Notes: generated by a model from the letters alone, not told the origin. Shown: positions 1-10,029, counted from the first letter of the stretch. The stretch is 64,000 nucleotides of DNA from Chitinophagaceae bacterium (GCA_016702745.1 JADJDJ010000001.1:1364001-1428000); one strand, 5' to 3'. A program made the numbers and translations.

Positions 1-462
1 TCCAGAACCGAGCTGGGTGCTGAATACATCCGTTCCATGGGAAAGGGATATAACCATGCCAAGGCAGCGGTAAGAGGAGAATCATTCAATGGCAGCAAAA
101 ACAGTTTCAGTGCAGGTATTACTTATCAGTTAGGCTCCAAAAAAGCCTATTCGGTTTCTCATGGTTTCGGCGTTTATATCGGATACCGCTTTTCATTCAG
201 CGTTAAAACAGTCAGCTCCGCATTTGCCGGTGCAAGGGTATTGTTTTCTCTGGAAAATTTTGAAGGTCAAACCCGGCAGAACAGTGTGTTTATCACTCCC
301 TGGGCCGAAGCAGGTTATCATATTGGCATTGGTAAAAGATATTATGCCGCCCCCTCTTTGGGTTTTGGAAAGACTTTTAAATTCAGCAAGGATTATCATT
401 CACTGGATGAGGACAATGGCCCCAGACTGATGCCTTCGGTATCAGCAGGGTATCGTTTTTGA
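1..462 (+). CDS. C-terminal part of an outer-membrane beta-barrel protein (5' end outside the window)
   Basis: The frame is open from base 1, so the start lies upstream of the window. The visible ~153 residues alternate polar and hydrophobic/aromatic positions in beta-strand fashion (for example SAGITYQLGS, YIGYRFSFSV), and the chain ends in Gly-Tyr-Arg-Phe. A terminal Phe on the last strand is the usual BAM-recognition feature of outer-membrane barrels. No catalytic motif is visible. It is probably a barrel protein of the outer membrane; the exact family cannot be named from this fragment. Confidence 0.55.
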   Translation, partial: SRTELGAEYIRSMGKGYNHAKAAVRGESFNGSKNSFSAGITYQLGSKKAYSVSHGFGVYIGYRFSFSVKTVSSAFAGARVLFSLENFEGQTRQNSVFITPWAEAGYHIGIGKRYYAAPSLGFGKTFKFSKDYHSLDEDNGPRLMPSVSAGYRF

Positions 463-494
463 TCTAACGGTTATCAATACCTGAAATCAATTAC

Positions 495-1159
495 CTATTT
501 TTCAGCCGGATGCTCCATTTTGTGAATGGCATCTTTCTTTGTCAGCATCCGCCAGAGCTGGATAAGGGCTGTGATGGCAAATATGCCGCCGATTACCCAG
601 TTCAGGATATGCTGGTTATTATTGATCTTTTTAGCGATCAGTAAACCGCCAAAGATGAACACACAATTACCGATAAATGTACCGATACCAATACCGAGGA
701 TATAGGAGTTATAATGATCCGAACGGGGCAGTAAAACCTTTTGGTAAAGAGAACAGTACTCCAGCCAAACCAGAATGGGATTTGAACAGGGTTCAAGGCA
801 CTCATGACAAATCCCAGCAGAAATTTGGGTAAGGAACTGCTGAGCACTACATTCTTTTCAACAGAAGGATGCATGGCCGCATAAAAACTCGAGGCAGCCA
901 GGGCCAAAACAATTACCAGCGTTATCCATTCCAATGCCTTTAGTAATTTCTCCTGTTTGCGGATCCAGTCCATGGCCACCAGTGAAATTCTTACATAGAT
1001 GATCTCTACAAAGAGAGAACCAATGGAGAAGAGCATAGCCGCTGTAATCCCCTCTGTGACCGATATCTGCATTGCCGCGATATTCAGGGTTCCCAGGGGA
1101 AGTGATCCCAGGAAACTCACAAGCATGCCGGTAAAAAATATCTTGAGCAGGGGGTGCAT
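495..1159 (-). CDS. LysE-type amino-acid/metabolite exporter, frameshifted
   Basis: Hydrophobic inner-membrane protein starting MHPLLKIFFTG, with the LysE/RhtB-like opening (GSLPLGTLNIAAMQ) and the ALNPVQIPFW segment typical of that exporter family. The first frame reads to about position 750 and then runs into non-homologous residues that stop at 638. Reading from about 750 in the neighbouring frame gives LYQKVLLPRSDHYNSY, further hydrophobic segments, and a natural stop at 495. One missing base near 744-756 would rejoin the halves into about 221 residues, a normal LysE length. It is the last gene of a minus-strand group, 19 bp after the Crp/Fnr gene. The substrate cannot be predicted. Confidence 0.7.
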
Positions 1160-1178
1160 GCAACGAAAGTAAATAATA

Positions 1179-1880
1179 TCAGGTAACCATCACCAGTTGC
1201 CTGAGCTTTTTGGTGTCGGGCAGACTGATCTTTTTGCGGGTGATCTTTAACAAGCCCTCTTCCTCCAGCTGATTGATCACGGTGGTAACGGTTTGACGGG
1301 CACTGCCGATCAGTTTCGCCACATCATCATGGGTGAGAAAATTATTGAAAGTAAAGGATGGAGTGGATCCATCATAGCCTTCCATCATAGCCAGGTTATA
1401 GAAAAAAGAAAGGAGCCGGGAACGAACATCCTTATTAAGCATTTGCAATAGCCTGAATTCTGCCCGGCGGAGCTTCTCTCCCACCTGTTTGGCATATTTA
1501 ACAGCCAGCTCGGGTTTATTCTTCAATAACCGTTCAAAATCTTCTATGGAAAATGCACAGAGACTGACACTACCTCTATAGGCTTTGGCAAATTCCCCGT
1601 TCAGGTTCTTTTTTTCAAGGGCAAACTGACCAAAGATTTCTCCTTCTTTGATAATCTCTTTGACAATTTCATTTCCTTCCTCATCAATATATCCGATTTT
1701 GATATAGCCGTCTTTTACAAAATAGAGTTTATTCAGGTGGTGTGAATCAAAATAGATATAGTCGCCCTTTTTGGCTTCAATAAAATGGTGTGCCACATTC
1801 AGTTCCTGGTACTCATCATCACTCAGGTGGCACCAGAGATCATAATTGCGCAGCAGCAGCATTTTTTCTTCGTTGTTCAT
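1179..1880 (-). CDS. Crp/Fnr family transcriptional regulator
   Basis: 233-residue cytoplasmic regulator. The N-terminal half is a cyclic-nucleotide-binding-fold beta roll (about residues 20-120, with DGYIKIGYIDEEGNE and GEIFGQFALE). The C-terminal part is a winged helix-turn-helix of the Crp type (DDVAKLIGSARQTVTTVINQ, about 185-210). I see no Fnr cysteine cluster near the N-terminus, so oxygen sensing through Fe-S is unlikely; the effector is unknown. It lies 22 bp downstream of the ATP-grasp gene and 19 bp upstream of the LysE-type gene, all on the minus strand, so co-transcription is likely. Confidence 0.88.
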   Translation of the reverse strand: MNNEEKMLLLRNYDLWCHLSDDEYQELNVAHHFIEAKKGDYIYFDSHHLNKLYFVKDGYIKIGYIDEEGNEIVKEIIKEGEIFGQFALEKKNLNGEFAKAYRGSVSLCAFSIEDFERLLKNKPELAVKYAKQVGEKLRRAEFRLLQMLNKDVRSRLLSFFYNLAMMEGYDGSTPSFTFNNFLTHDDVAKLIGSARQTVTTVINQLEEEGLLKITRKKISLPDTKKLRQLVMVT

Positions 1881-1902
1881 CCTTATTCAGGTAAGATCGG
1901 TT

Positions 1903-2940
1903 CTAGTCGTATTTTTCCAGCAACTTGAAATGCCTTTTGGCATCAGCCAGGTACTTCCAGCCCCGGCGGAATGACCAGTAAGGTGTGCCGTTTTTATGAT
2001 TATGACGGCTGATCCTGTACAGGGCTTTCCAATGATGAAGGATCACGCCATAAGCCTTCCACAAACTCATACCGCAATCATAAATATGATTGGGCTCGGC
2101 GCCACAGCCATTGAACTCCAGGATGCTGATATTCTTTCCCTGCTTGAGGTCCTCAATAGAAGTAGTCTTGATATCATAACGGCCATAGTAGAACTTATCA
2201 GTAAAATGACTCAATTCATCAAATACCTGGTGTATCTGTTCATCAATTTCTTTGTGCAGGTTGGTAAAATGGGCGCCCCGGTTATGATTACCGGCATAGG
2301 AAAGATAAAATATTTCACCTGCCGGCACTACCCGGTCAAACCGATGCCCGTGCCGGTGCTGCATTTCTTCCAACCGGAATTTTGCCCTGGGGTGGTTTTG
2401 TACCAGTTCCTGCAGAGTGGATACCCCATCTCCTTTCACCTGTAATAATTCCTTATCAATAAAACCACTGACGACTCCCTTTTTTTCCCAGGGATAGCGG
2501 TAATAAAATACACTCACTTCCACGGGAAGGGTCACCAGGTCCTGAACAATATACTCCACCGGAATTTTTTCGTGGTACTTCTGTAATTGATCTTCGTTAT
2601 CAATTTTACGGAACAGAATCCCCTTCATACCCACATCCGGTTTTACAATAAAAGGGTATTGAAAGCCCGCCGACTGAATCGTATCCAGTACTTTTTCAAA
2701 GGGCCAGTCGTGCATCACATAGGTTGCCCGGGGTACCAGGTTGGGAGGCAACTGATCATACATTTCCTTCTTCCCTTCGCCTTCAAATCCGCCAAATGTG
2801 ATGGTGGGATTGGAAGAACTGAAGTACCAGAACGACCCGCTGCGAATACAATACCAGAGCCACACGGGTCCTAATGGGAAGTAGAGCACGTAAAAATTCC
2901 AGAGTTCCCAGTTAAAAAGCTTTTGAAAAAATTTCTTCAT
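1903..2940 (-). CDS. ATP-grasp family protein (D-Ala-D-Ala ligase-like)
   Basis: 345 residues. After a hydrophobic N-terminal stretch (FYVLYFPLGPVWLWYCIRSG) comes an ATP-grasp domain: the nucleotide-binding segment FIVKPDVGMKGILFRK (about 95-110), the hinge strand EYIVQDLV, and the late metal-binding segment SILEFNGCGAEP (about 275-285). ATP-grasp enzymes ligate a carboxylate to an amine or thiol through an acyl phosphate. The second substrate is not evident. The family is often labelled D-alanine-D-alanine ligase in Bacteroidota, but a peptidoglycan role is not shown here. It is first in a probable three-gene operon with the Crp/Fnr and LysE-type genes. Confidence 0.7.
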   Translation of the reverse strand: MKKFFQKLFNWELWNFYVLYFPLGPVWLWYCIRSGSFWYFSSSNPTITFGGFEGEGKKEMYDQLPPNLVPRATYVMHDWPFEKVLDTIQSAGFQYPFIVKPDVGMKGILFRKIDNEDQLQKYHEKIPVEYIVQDLVTLPVEVSVFYYRYPWEKKGVVSGFIDKELLQVKGDGVSTLQELVQNHPRAKFRLEEMQHRHGHRFDRVVPAGEIFYLSYAGNHNRGAHFTNLHKEIDEQIHQVFDELSHFTDKFYYGRYDIKTTSIEDLKQGKNISILEFNGCGAEPNHIYDCGMSLWKAYGVILHHWKALYRISRHNHKNGTPYWSFRRGWKYLADAKRHFKLLEKYD

Positions 2941-3183
2941 TGGTTGCTAATGTGGCAAAAATAGCCATTGGGACCTTATTTTGGCAATTGCTGTTTAAAG
3001 TTTGGCTCTAAATGGGCCAACTCTTTTGTCTGACTATATTGTTCAAATGCTGCGCGCTGCCTGCGGACAATCATTCCCGGGCTACTTGACCATTTCCCTG
3101 ATTGCAATCCTGTTTGCCATAGCCTTTACAAATTTTGAGCTATTTTGATGGTCAGTTAACCGGCATCAAAGATATTTGCAGAT

Positions 3184-3966
3184 ATGAAAATCAGAACAGC
3201 AGCCGAATTAATGGCAGAAGGCCGGAGTCCGGAAATCCTTTTTTGGGTGGGATGTGCAGGCAGTTTTGACCAGCGGGCCCAGAAAATAACAAAGGCCTTT
3301 GTGACTATTCTCGAAAAGGTAAAAATTGATTATGCCATTTTAGGGAAGGAGGAAATGTGTACCGGGGATCCCGTCCGCAGGGCCGGTAATGAATTCATGT
3401 TTCAGATGATGGCTTATCAGAATATCCAGGTGCTGAATAATTACGGGATCAAAAAAATCGTCACCGCCTGTCCGCATTGTTTCAATACGCTGAAAAATGA
3501 ATACCCTGTTCTGGGCGGGCATTATGAAGTCATTCATCATACTACATTCCTTCAACAACTCATTGATGAAGGAAAAATCAAAATGAAGGAAGGCGGTGTT
3601 TTCAAAGGAAAGAAAATCACTTACCACGATAGTTGTTACCTGGGCAGGGCCAATGATATTTACGAAGCTCCCCGAAAAGTACTGGAAGCCCTGGATGCCG
3701 AACTGGTGGAAATGAAACGCTGCAGGAGCAATGGTTTGTGCTGCGGAGCCGGGGGCGGACAGATGTTTAAAGAAGAAGAAAAAGGGGAAACAAGGGTGAA
3801 TATTGACCGGAGCAATGAAGCCATTGGCACCGGTGCTGCAGTAATTGCTGCTGCCTGTCCATTTTGTAATACCATGATGACAGATGGGGTCAAGCTTGCC
3901 GAAAAAGAAGACCAAGTACAGGTGCTGGATGTGGCAGAACTGGTTGCGGCCAGTTTAGCTGATTGA
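3184..3966 (+). CDS. (Fe-S)-binding CCG-domain protein (LutA/GlpC/HdrB-like)
   Basis: 260 residues with two cysteine-rich CCG-type domains. The first has a Cys in FWVGCAGSFD and CPHCFNTLKNEYP. The second has YHDSCYLGR, then CRSNGLCCGAGGGQMF and CPFCNTMM. This arrangement binds a noncubane or [4Fe-4S] cluster in heterodisulfide reductase B, GlpC and LutA, which move electrons for quinone- or flavin-linked dehydrogenases. No partner ferredoxin or flavoprotein gene is adjacent: the upstream gene is divergent across 243 bp, and the downstream one is convergent with a 12-bp overlap. The start ATG fits the conserved N-terminus; the redox partner is unknown. Confidence 0.8.
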   Translation: MKIRTAAELMAEGRSPEILFWVGCAGSFDQRAQKITKAFVTILEKVKIDYAILGKEEMCTGDPVRRAGNEFMFQMMAYQNIQVLNNYGIKKIVTACPHCFNTLKNEYPVLGGHYEVIHHTTFLQQLIDEGKIKMKEGGVFKGKKITYHDSCYLGRANDIYEAPRKVLEALDAELVEMKRCRSNGLCCGAGGGQMFKEEEKGETRVNIDRSNEAIGTGAAVIAAACPFCNTMMTDGVKLAEKEDQVQVLDVAELVAASLAD

Positions 3967-4320
3967 TCCATTGGCAAGAATCAATCTTTCCTGCACTTCA
4001 AAAGCTTCTCTAAGTTTGCCTCTGGGTATTGGCACCCTGATTCCCCGGATTGCGTTTCCCAGTTCATAAGATATCTCCAGTATATTCAGATTCCCGGCTT
4101 CCCGGATCTGTATTTCCCTGATTTGTCTTTGCTGATCCTGAAAAGGTTCCTGGCTGTTATTGACACAGATCCGGTCGGCCATGATACTGATTTCAGGTAT
4201 TCTTTTCCGCCAGGGGATCAGTTTGCCGGCCAGGAAGAATAAAATTCCCTTTTTCCGGGCTTTCCAGTGTTCAAAGCGGTTCCATTCTTCTTTTGTATAA
4301 TTCCAGCGGGTTAATATCAT
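3955..4320 (-). CDS. Hypothetical protein, 121 aa
   Basis: Not recognised. The product is basic, with a hydrophobic stretch ILFFLAGKLIPW (about residues 26-37) and a C-terminal half that looks like mixed alpha/beta. There is no signal peptide and no cysteine pair. Its 3' end overlaps the CCG-protein gene by 12 bp tail to tail, and its start faces the next plus-strand gene across 52 bp, so the two may share a divergent promoter region. I accept it because it fills the gap and has no competing frame; function unknown. Confidence 0.5.
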   Translation of the reverse strand: MILTRWNYTKEEWNRFEHWKARKKGILFFLAGKLIPWRKRIPEISIMADRICVNNSQEPFQDQQRQIREIQIREAGNLNILEISYELGNAIRGIRVPIPRGKLREAFEVQERLILANGSIS

Positions 4321-4360
4321 GTGCCATTTTTAGGGTCAGTCAATACAATCATTTATACTG

Positions 4361-4368
4361 TAAATTTG
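4361..4368 (+). promoter_or_regulatory. Bacteroidetes -7 element TAAATTTG, leaderless arrangement
   Basis: Matches the TAnnTTTG consensus exactly. Only four bases separate its last G from the ATG at 4373, so the transcript would start at or next to the start codon. No clear TTTG is visible about 20 bp upstream. Confidence 0.5.
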
Positions 4369-4372
4369 CAGT

Positions 4373-4891
4373 ATGAATCTGGACTATCTATACCTGCTGG
4401 ACGGTAATTTTCACCCCGGGTCAAGGGTTTGGGTGTATCAGAGCAGCCGGCTTTTCAGTCTCGGCGAGGCCCTTGAAATCGAAACCAGCCTGAATCAGTT
4501 TGCTCAAAAATGGCTGAGTCATGGTGCCCCGGTGAAGGGAGCCGCCTATCTTTTTTTTGGACAGTTTATTGTTTTGATGGCGGATGAACAGGCTACCGGA
4601 GTCAGTGGTTGCAGTACTGACAGTTCGGTAAGACTGATCAAAGATCTGGAACAACAATACCGGGTCAACCTTTTTGACCGGACCAGTCTTGCTTTTGTAG
4701 TGAAGGATAAAATCCAATTGCTGCCCCTTTCCCAGTTGCAGTATGCGGCCGATAACGGATTTATTCAGGCTGATACCCTTTACTTTAATAACCTGGTGCA
4801 AACCAAAAAAGAACTGGAGCAAAGCTGGATCATACCGGTAAAGGATAGCTGGCTGGCTAAAAGGGTTTCTTTTGCTCAGGAACTTTTGTAA
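4373..4891 (+). CDS. Conserved Bacteroidota hypothetical protein, 172 aa
   Basis: Predicted cytoplasmic protein starting MNLDYLYLLDGNFHPGSRVWVYQS. No membrane segment, signal peptide, P-loop or metal motif is seen. Homologues in Bacteroidota are sometimes labelled 'ABC transporter ATPase', but I see neither a Walker A nor a Walker B motif, so that label would be unsupported here. The ATG at 4373 is set by the -7 element ending four bases upstream. Function unknown. Confidence 0.7.
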   Translation: MNLDYLYLLDGNFHPGSRVWVYQSSRLFSLGEALEIETSLNQFAQKWLSHGAPVKGAAYLFFGQFIVLMADEQATGVSGCSTDSSVRLIKDLEQQYRVNLFDRTSLAFVVKDKIQLLPLSQLQYAADNGFIQADTLYFNNLVQTKKELEQSWIIPVKDSWLAKRVSFAQELL

Positions 4892-4998
4892 TTGAATGAC
4901 TGAATGTAAGTGAACCCTGTTTTCCTGATAGTAGCGTAATTGCGGAACCAGCTAAATTGGCAGAGCAACAGCCCCTGCGCAGATATCCGGTCTTCCGC

Positions 4999-7075
4999 TC
5001 ATTTTTTTGTTGCCGCTGGTTTTACCGGCGGTTTCTTTTTAGGCGCATTGGAGAAATTATAGGCCAGGCTCAGGCGGTAATTCCGGGTACGGGTATTGAA
5101 TTTTTTGGAAAAAGTTAATTTATTCCAGGTACTGGCTTCATATTCTTTGCGGCCACTGATATTTTCCCAGGTCACTTGTGTTTTACCCTCGGCCAGCAGG
5201 GTGCGTACCTGACTGAATATATCTTCTACGATATTATACCCCAATCCCAGGTTCAAATAATATTTAGTCCGGGTTCTTCCCAATACCAGATCGAAATTAT
5301 GTGAAGTGGAGGCTTCCAGTTTTTCATTGCCGAATCGAACATTATAGGGGTCCGAAAAATCAATTGTCGGGTTCAGTTCCCCGATACCCGGCCGGCGGAT
5401 GCTACGGCGGTAAGAAAGGGTCAGGTTCAGTTTATCTTTCCAGGTCCGGTTGATATTGGCAAAGGGCAGGAAGGTCCAGTAGTGATTCTTAACATCCCTG
5501 CTTTCTTTGAGCAATTCAAAAAAGATATCCGTTCTCTCGGCTGAAACACCGGCAGTAAAGCTGAAACTGGGGGCCAGGATCTGCTTGATGGAACCCAGTA
5601 AGGTGGAAACTGTTTGATGAAACCAGAAATCATTGCTCAGCAGATCCAGTGCTGCCATCGTGCCTTCCGGTTTCTTCTTGTAACTGGCATCCACATCCAC
5701 ATGATTGTTTGAGCGGTTATAAGTGTTGGCAAAGGAAAAATGTTTTTTTATTATCCAGCATCTTATCATAACTCAGTCGCAGATTATGACCATTGATCCT
5801 GGTTACATTCAATTGTTCCTGGGTACTGTCGGTACCATTGAATGAATAATCCGGATGTAGAAACTGCTGATAATAATCACGGTCGCTGTTATTGAATGAA
5901 AGATTCAGTCCTGAAATCAGGCGCAGGGTTTCTCCCGGTTTCCCTTTCCAGGTATAGGTAAAATTGATGGAGGGATTGTAATTATCACCGGTACTCCCGA
6001 TATCCCTGCGGCTTAAGCGCCAGGTGTCACCAAAACGGTTAATGTTTTTGTACTCCGTGCTGCTGTTATTATCGAAGCTGTACTGGTTAAAATTCAGCAC
6101 CAGGTTAATGATATTCTTTTTATTGATGTCATAGTCCAGGTTAAGCCGGAAATTGGGGCGGAGACTTTTATTCCTGAACTGACTAGTGGTATTGAAAAAA
6201 TTGGAGGAGTCGGTATAAATATTATTACGGATGGAATACCCGTTTCCGTTCAACCGGTTGTATCCGATACCGCCATTCACGCTGAGGGCGATGCCCTGTT
6301 TCCGGTAAGTATAATTGCCGCTGATATTGGCTTCCCCTCTTGTACCGGTGGAAACAGCAATTCGTCCACTCTTACCTACCCTGCCTTTGCGGGTTACAAT
6401 ATTGATTACTCCGCCCTGTTCAGTGGCATACTGCGGAGGCGGGTTCGTCATCACTTCAATCTTTTCTACTGAACTGCCGGGCATGGATTCCAGCAGGTCC
6501 TGCAATTGCTGCATATTCAGTTCAACCGGTTTGTCATCGATGAGGATCTTGGGCTCCTTCCCCCTGACCGTGATTTTTCCATCCGCTCCCTTTGCCACCA
6601 GGGGTACATTATTCAATAAATCGCTGGCATTGCTACCGGCTGCCAGGGCCGATTCGCCTGCATTGAAAGTGATATTACCATCTTTGGATTCGATGAGTGG
6701 TTTTTCGGAATAAATGATCACTTCTGCCAATTGTGCATTATTCACCTTTAAGACGATATCGTTCAGATTAAAATCACTTCGTTCTGCTCTGAAGTAAAGA
6801 CTGTCCAGTGTTAGTTGTTGCTTGCCTACAAAGGAAAAGCGCAGCCGATAATAGCCAAAAGGAATAGAAGAAATAGTAAACCCACCGTTTTTGTCGGTCC
6901 GGACTGTTCGGCTGCTGATACTATCCTTAAAGGAGAATAGGGTTACCGTCGCATTTTCAATCGCTTTTTTAGATTCATCCAATACGTTACCGGTCAGCAC
7001 ACCCTGCCCCTTTCCCTGCGTAAAAGCAGTAAAGGCCAGCGCCATAAAGCAAAAAAGGATGGTCAGCTTTCTCAA
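4999..7075 (-). CDS. Outer-membrane receptor/beta-barrel protein with carboxypeptidase-like regulatory and plug domains, frameshifted
   Basis: Signal peptide (RKLTILFCFMALAFTAFTQG), then a CarboxypepD_reg-like domain (GVLTGNVLDESKKAIENATV), a TonB-plug-like domain (EVIIYSEKPLIESKDG, GSSVEKIEVMTNPPPQYATE) and a long aromatic beta-barrel. Such proteins are TonB-linked outer-membrane receptors; the substrate is unknown. The first frame runs to DKMLDNKKT; the second continues KKHFSFANTY to a stop at 4999. Removing one base from the seven-base A run of the coding strand (plus-strand T run 5743-5749) restores one ~690-residue protein. The start is taken as the TTG at 7075, which gives a clean signal peptide; a longer in-frame start at 7180 adds an implausible leader. 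The C-terminus is Pro/Lys-rich and does not end in Phe. Confidence 0.75.
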
Positions 7076-7206
7076 AACAAATTTTAGACGATAAAGATAT
7101 TTCGAACTTGCTAACTCATTGATAAATAAAAGGCTGAACGGCAAAAAAGCTGAGAGGACAGTACAGGACGACCCTGACATCCTGTCAGATATTCAGTTTT
7201 AAGCAG

Positions 7207-7214
7207 TATATTTG
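7207..7214 (+). promoter_or_regulatory. Bacteroidetes -7 element TATATTTG upstream of miaB
   Basis: Exact TAnnTTTG match 20 bp before the miaB ATG at 7235, followed by C as is common in these promoters. A -33 TTTG is not obvious. Confidence 0.45.
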
Positions 7215-7234
7215 CTGTCCTATTCTACATTTTT

Positions 7235-8675
7235 ATGCTTGATTTTGTGACAGATAAGACGCATGATGAAGACCGGCAGGGGGAAGCTTATGCTCCCTTT
7301 CAGGCCGACCCTAATCAGTTTGGGAAGCGATTCTATATTGAAAGCTACGGCTGTCAGATGAATTTTGCTGACAGTGAAATCGTGGCTTCCATCCTGCATC
7401 AGCAGGGTTTTGGGGCTACCCGTAACCTGGAAGAAGCCGATCTGATCTTTATTAATACCTGTTCGATTAGGGAGAAGGCTGAACAAACGGTTCGGAAAAG
7501 ACTGACTGAATTCAGAAAACTCAAAGAGCGTAAAAAAGGAATGCTGGTGGGTGTGCTGGGTTGTATGGCCGAGCGATTGAAAGCAAAATTCCTGGAAGAA
7601 GAAAAGCTGGTGGATATAGTGGTGGGCCCGGATGCCTATCGTTCCCTTCCCGCCCTTGTAGAAGAAGCTTCGGGTGGACAGAAAGCAGTGAATGTTTTGT
7701 TGAGCCGTGATGAGACCTATGCGGATATTTCTCCCGTTAGACTGGATAGTAATGGCGTGAGTGCCTTTGTGAGTATCATGCGGGGTTGTAATAATATGTG
7801 TTCTTTCTGTGTAGTGCCTTTTACGCGGCCGGGAAAGAAGCAGGGATGCAGCCAGTATTATTGCCGAATGCCGGGATCTGTTTGATAAAGGATATAAAGA
7901 AGTCACTTTACTCGGACAAAACGTAGATAGCTATTATTACACGGCTCCAACAACCGGTGATCAGGCTCCCTCACCTGTTACCTTTGCCCAGCTACTGGAA
8001 CAGGTGGCTTTGATCTCTCCCCTGCTACGCGTCCGGTTTTCCACTTCCCATCCAAAAGATATAACAGATGAGGTATTGCATACCATCGCACGGTATGAAA
8101 ATATCTGTAACTATATCCATCTGCCTGTTCAAAGCGGATCATCAAGGATCCTGCAGATGATGAACCGTACCTATACCCGGGAATGGTATATCGCCAAAGT
8201 GGACAGGATCAGGGAAATACTTCCCGGTTGCGGAATCAGTTCTGACCTGATATCCGGATTCTGTACAGAGGAAGAAAAAGATCATCAGGAAACACTCAGC
8301 ATCATGGAGTACAGCCGCTATGATATGAGTTATATGTTTTTCTATAGTGAAAGGCCCGGTACGCTGGCGCAAAAAAGATATGCAGATGATGTGCCGGAGC
8401 CGATAAAGAAAAGAAGACTGGCAGAAATTGTGGAATTACAAAACAGGCTTTCGCTGGAAAGTAACCTGCGGGATATTGGAAAAACTTTTACAGTATTAAT
8501 TGAGGGCAATAGTAAAAAAAGTGAGCAGGACTGGATGGGACGGAGTCCGGAGAACAAAGTGATTGTATTTCCAAAAACTGAAAAACCATACCAGAAGGGT
8601 GATTATGTAAATGTAAAAGTGAAGGATTGCACCCAGGCCACGCTGTTGGGAGAAATTATTGAATCGAAGAATTAA
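7235..8675 (+). CDS. miaB: tRNA-2-methylthio-N6-dimethylallyladenosine synthase MiaB, frameshifted
   Basis: Radical-SAM methylthiotransferase that adds the 2-methylthio group to i6A37 of tRNAs reading UNN codons. The N-terminal UPF0004 domain carries three cluster cysteines (ESYGCQMNFADSE, FINTCSIREKA, GVLGCMAERLK). The radical-SAM motif is GCNNMCSFCVVPFTR. The C-terminal TRAM domain ends near LLGEIIESKN. After FTR the frame is lost; one extra G in the GG at 7827-7828 restores RGRERSRDAASIIAECRDLF and joins the two halves into about 480 residues, the normal MiaB length. The break falls just after the essential CxxxCxxC motif, so if real it would destroy the enzyme. A sigma-54 activator gene follows 66 bp later. 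Confidence 0.9.
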
Positions 8676-8741
8676 AAACAGGAATCCGGTTTGGCTTTAA
8701 GGCCGGCTGTACACCTGTTACTTAAAAAAGATTATAGCTAC

Positions 8742-10022
8742 ATGGATATACAAAGTATAAAAAACCGTTTTGGCATCATCGGCAATGCACCAGCCCTCAA
8801 CTACGCCTTACAGGTGGCAGTTCAGGTAGCAGGTACAGACCTTACGGTGCTCATTAACGGAGAAAGTGGTGTGGGAAAAGAAGTATTCTCTCAGATCATA
8901 CATGCCTTATCGGCAAGAAAGCATAATCCCTTTATTGCCGTGAACTGCGGTGCGATTCCGGAAGGAACCATTGACTCCGAATTATTCGGACATGAAAAGG
9001 GTTCTTTTACCGGGGCAGCTGATGCCCGCAAGGGTTATTTTGAAACGGTGAATGGCGGCACCATCTTTCTGGATGAGATCGGGGAATTACCGCTGGGAAC
9101 TCAAGCCAGGTTATTGAGAGTATTGGAAAGTGGTGAGTTTATCAGGGTAGGATCCTCCAAGGTTCAGAAGACCGATGTTCGGGTAATTGCTGCGACCAAT
9201 AAAGATTTATTGCAATTAGTACAGGCAGGCAGATTCAGAGAAGACCTGTATTACCGTTTGAGTACGGTTCCCATCAGGGTACCGGCCCTGCATGATCGTC
9301 CGGAAGATATTCATATCCTCTTCCGGAAATTTGCGGCTGATTTCGCCACCCGTTACAGAACCTCCTCTGTGCAACTGGATGAAGAGGCAAAACAACTGTT
9401 AATAAACTATCCCTGGCCGGGCAATGTGCGGGAATTGAAGAATATTGCAGAACAGATTTCGGTGCTGGCACAGGACAAACTGATCAATGCCCGCGAACTG
9501 AGTAAGTACCTCCAACCCTATTCCAGCAACCGGATGCCGGTACTGGCTAATTCCAATAACGGGCATGGACCTGAGTTTGCGAATGAAAGAGAAATCCTGT
9601 ACAAGCTTTTCTTTGATATGAAGAAAGATGTAACAGAATTAAAAAGAATGTTCCTGGAAGTATTGCAAAATCCGGGGATGGTGGCCCAAAGTCAGTCTAT
9701 GATCAACGAACTGCGGGAATCAGAATCCTTCCGTATCAATACTGCAGATAACCTGGTGAACCTGCCGGCTGCCAATCCGGTCAGCATCAGTCCGATGCAA
9801 CCGGCCATTCAAAACAGCCAGCCGGTAATCATGAATAATAATGATATTCATGCCCATGTGGAAGTGGAAGAAAGCCTGAATATCATGGACAAGGAAAAAG
9901 AACTCATCATAAAAGCCCTGAAAAAACACAAGAGTAAAAGAAAGGATGCGGCGATGGACCTGGGTATCAGCGAAAGAACCCTGTACCGGAAATTAAAGGA
10001 ATATGATATCGAAGAACTCTGA
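8742..10022 (+). CDS. Sigma-54-dependent activator, AAA+ domain plus Fis-type HTH, no sensory domain
   Basis: AAA+ ATPase that remodels sigma-54 RNA polymerase: Walker A GESGVGKE, the sigma-54 contact loop GSFTGA, Walker B TIFLDEIGEL, and arginine-finger region GRFREDLYYRL (all within about residues 1-240). A low-complexity linker (about 255-380) leads to a Fis-like helix-turn-helix at the C-terminus (KDAAMDLGISERTLYRKLKE). There is no receiver, GAF or PAS domain; the AAA+ domain begins about 20 residues in. I chose ATG 8742 (MDIQSIKNRFGI) over the in-frame TTG at 8691 because the extra 17 residues look non-coding. It sits between miaB and lptE/secG, an order I believe is common in Chitinophagaceae. 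Confidence 0.88.
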   Translation: MDIQSIKNRFGIIGNAPALNYALQVAVQVAGTDLTVLINGESGVGKEVFSQIIHALSARKHNPFIAVNCGAIPEGTIDSELFGHEKGSFTGAADARKGYFETVNGGTIFLDEIGELPLGTQARLLRVLESGEFIRVGSSKVQKTDVRVIAATNKDLLQLVQAGRFREDLYYRLSTVPIRVPALHDRPEDIHILFRKFAADFATRYRTSSVQLDEEAKQLLINYPWPGNVRELKNIAEQISVLAQDKLINARELSKYLQPYSSNRMPVLANSNNGHGPEFANEREILYKLFFDMKKDVTELKRMFLEVLQNPGMVAQSQSMINELRESESFRINTADNLVNLPAANPVSISPMQPAIQNSQPVIMNNNDIHAHVEVEESLNIMDKEKELIIKALKKHKSKRKDAAMDLGISERTLYRKLKEYDIEEL

Positions 10023-10029
10023 AATGAAA

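Noticed and set aside
1996..2445. 149-aa plus-strand frame opposite the ATP-grasp gene
   Set aside because: No family resemblance, and it overlaps a well-supported gene.
7820..7840. Programmed frameshifting in miaB
   Set aside because: No slippery heptamer or downstream structure stands out, and similar breaks occur in eight unrelated genes.
7220..7906. 228-aa minus-strand frame opposite miaB
   Set aside because: MiaB on the plus strand has clear motifs; the opposite frame has none.
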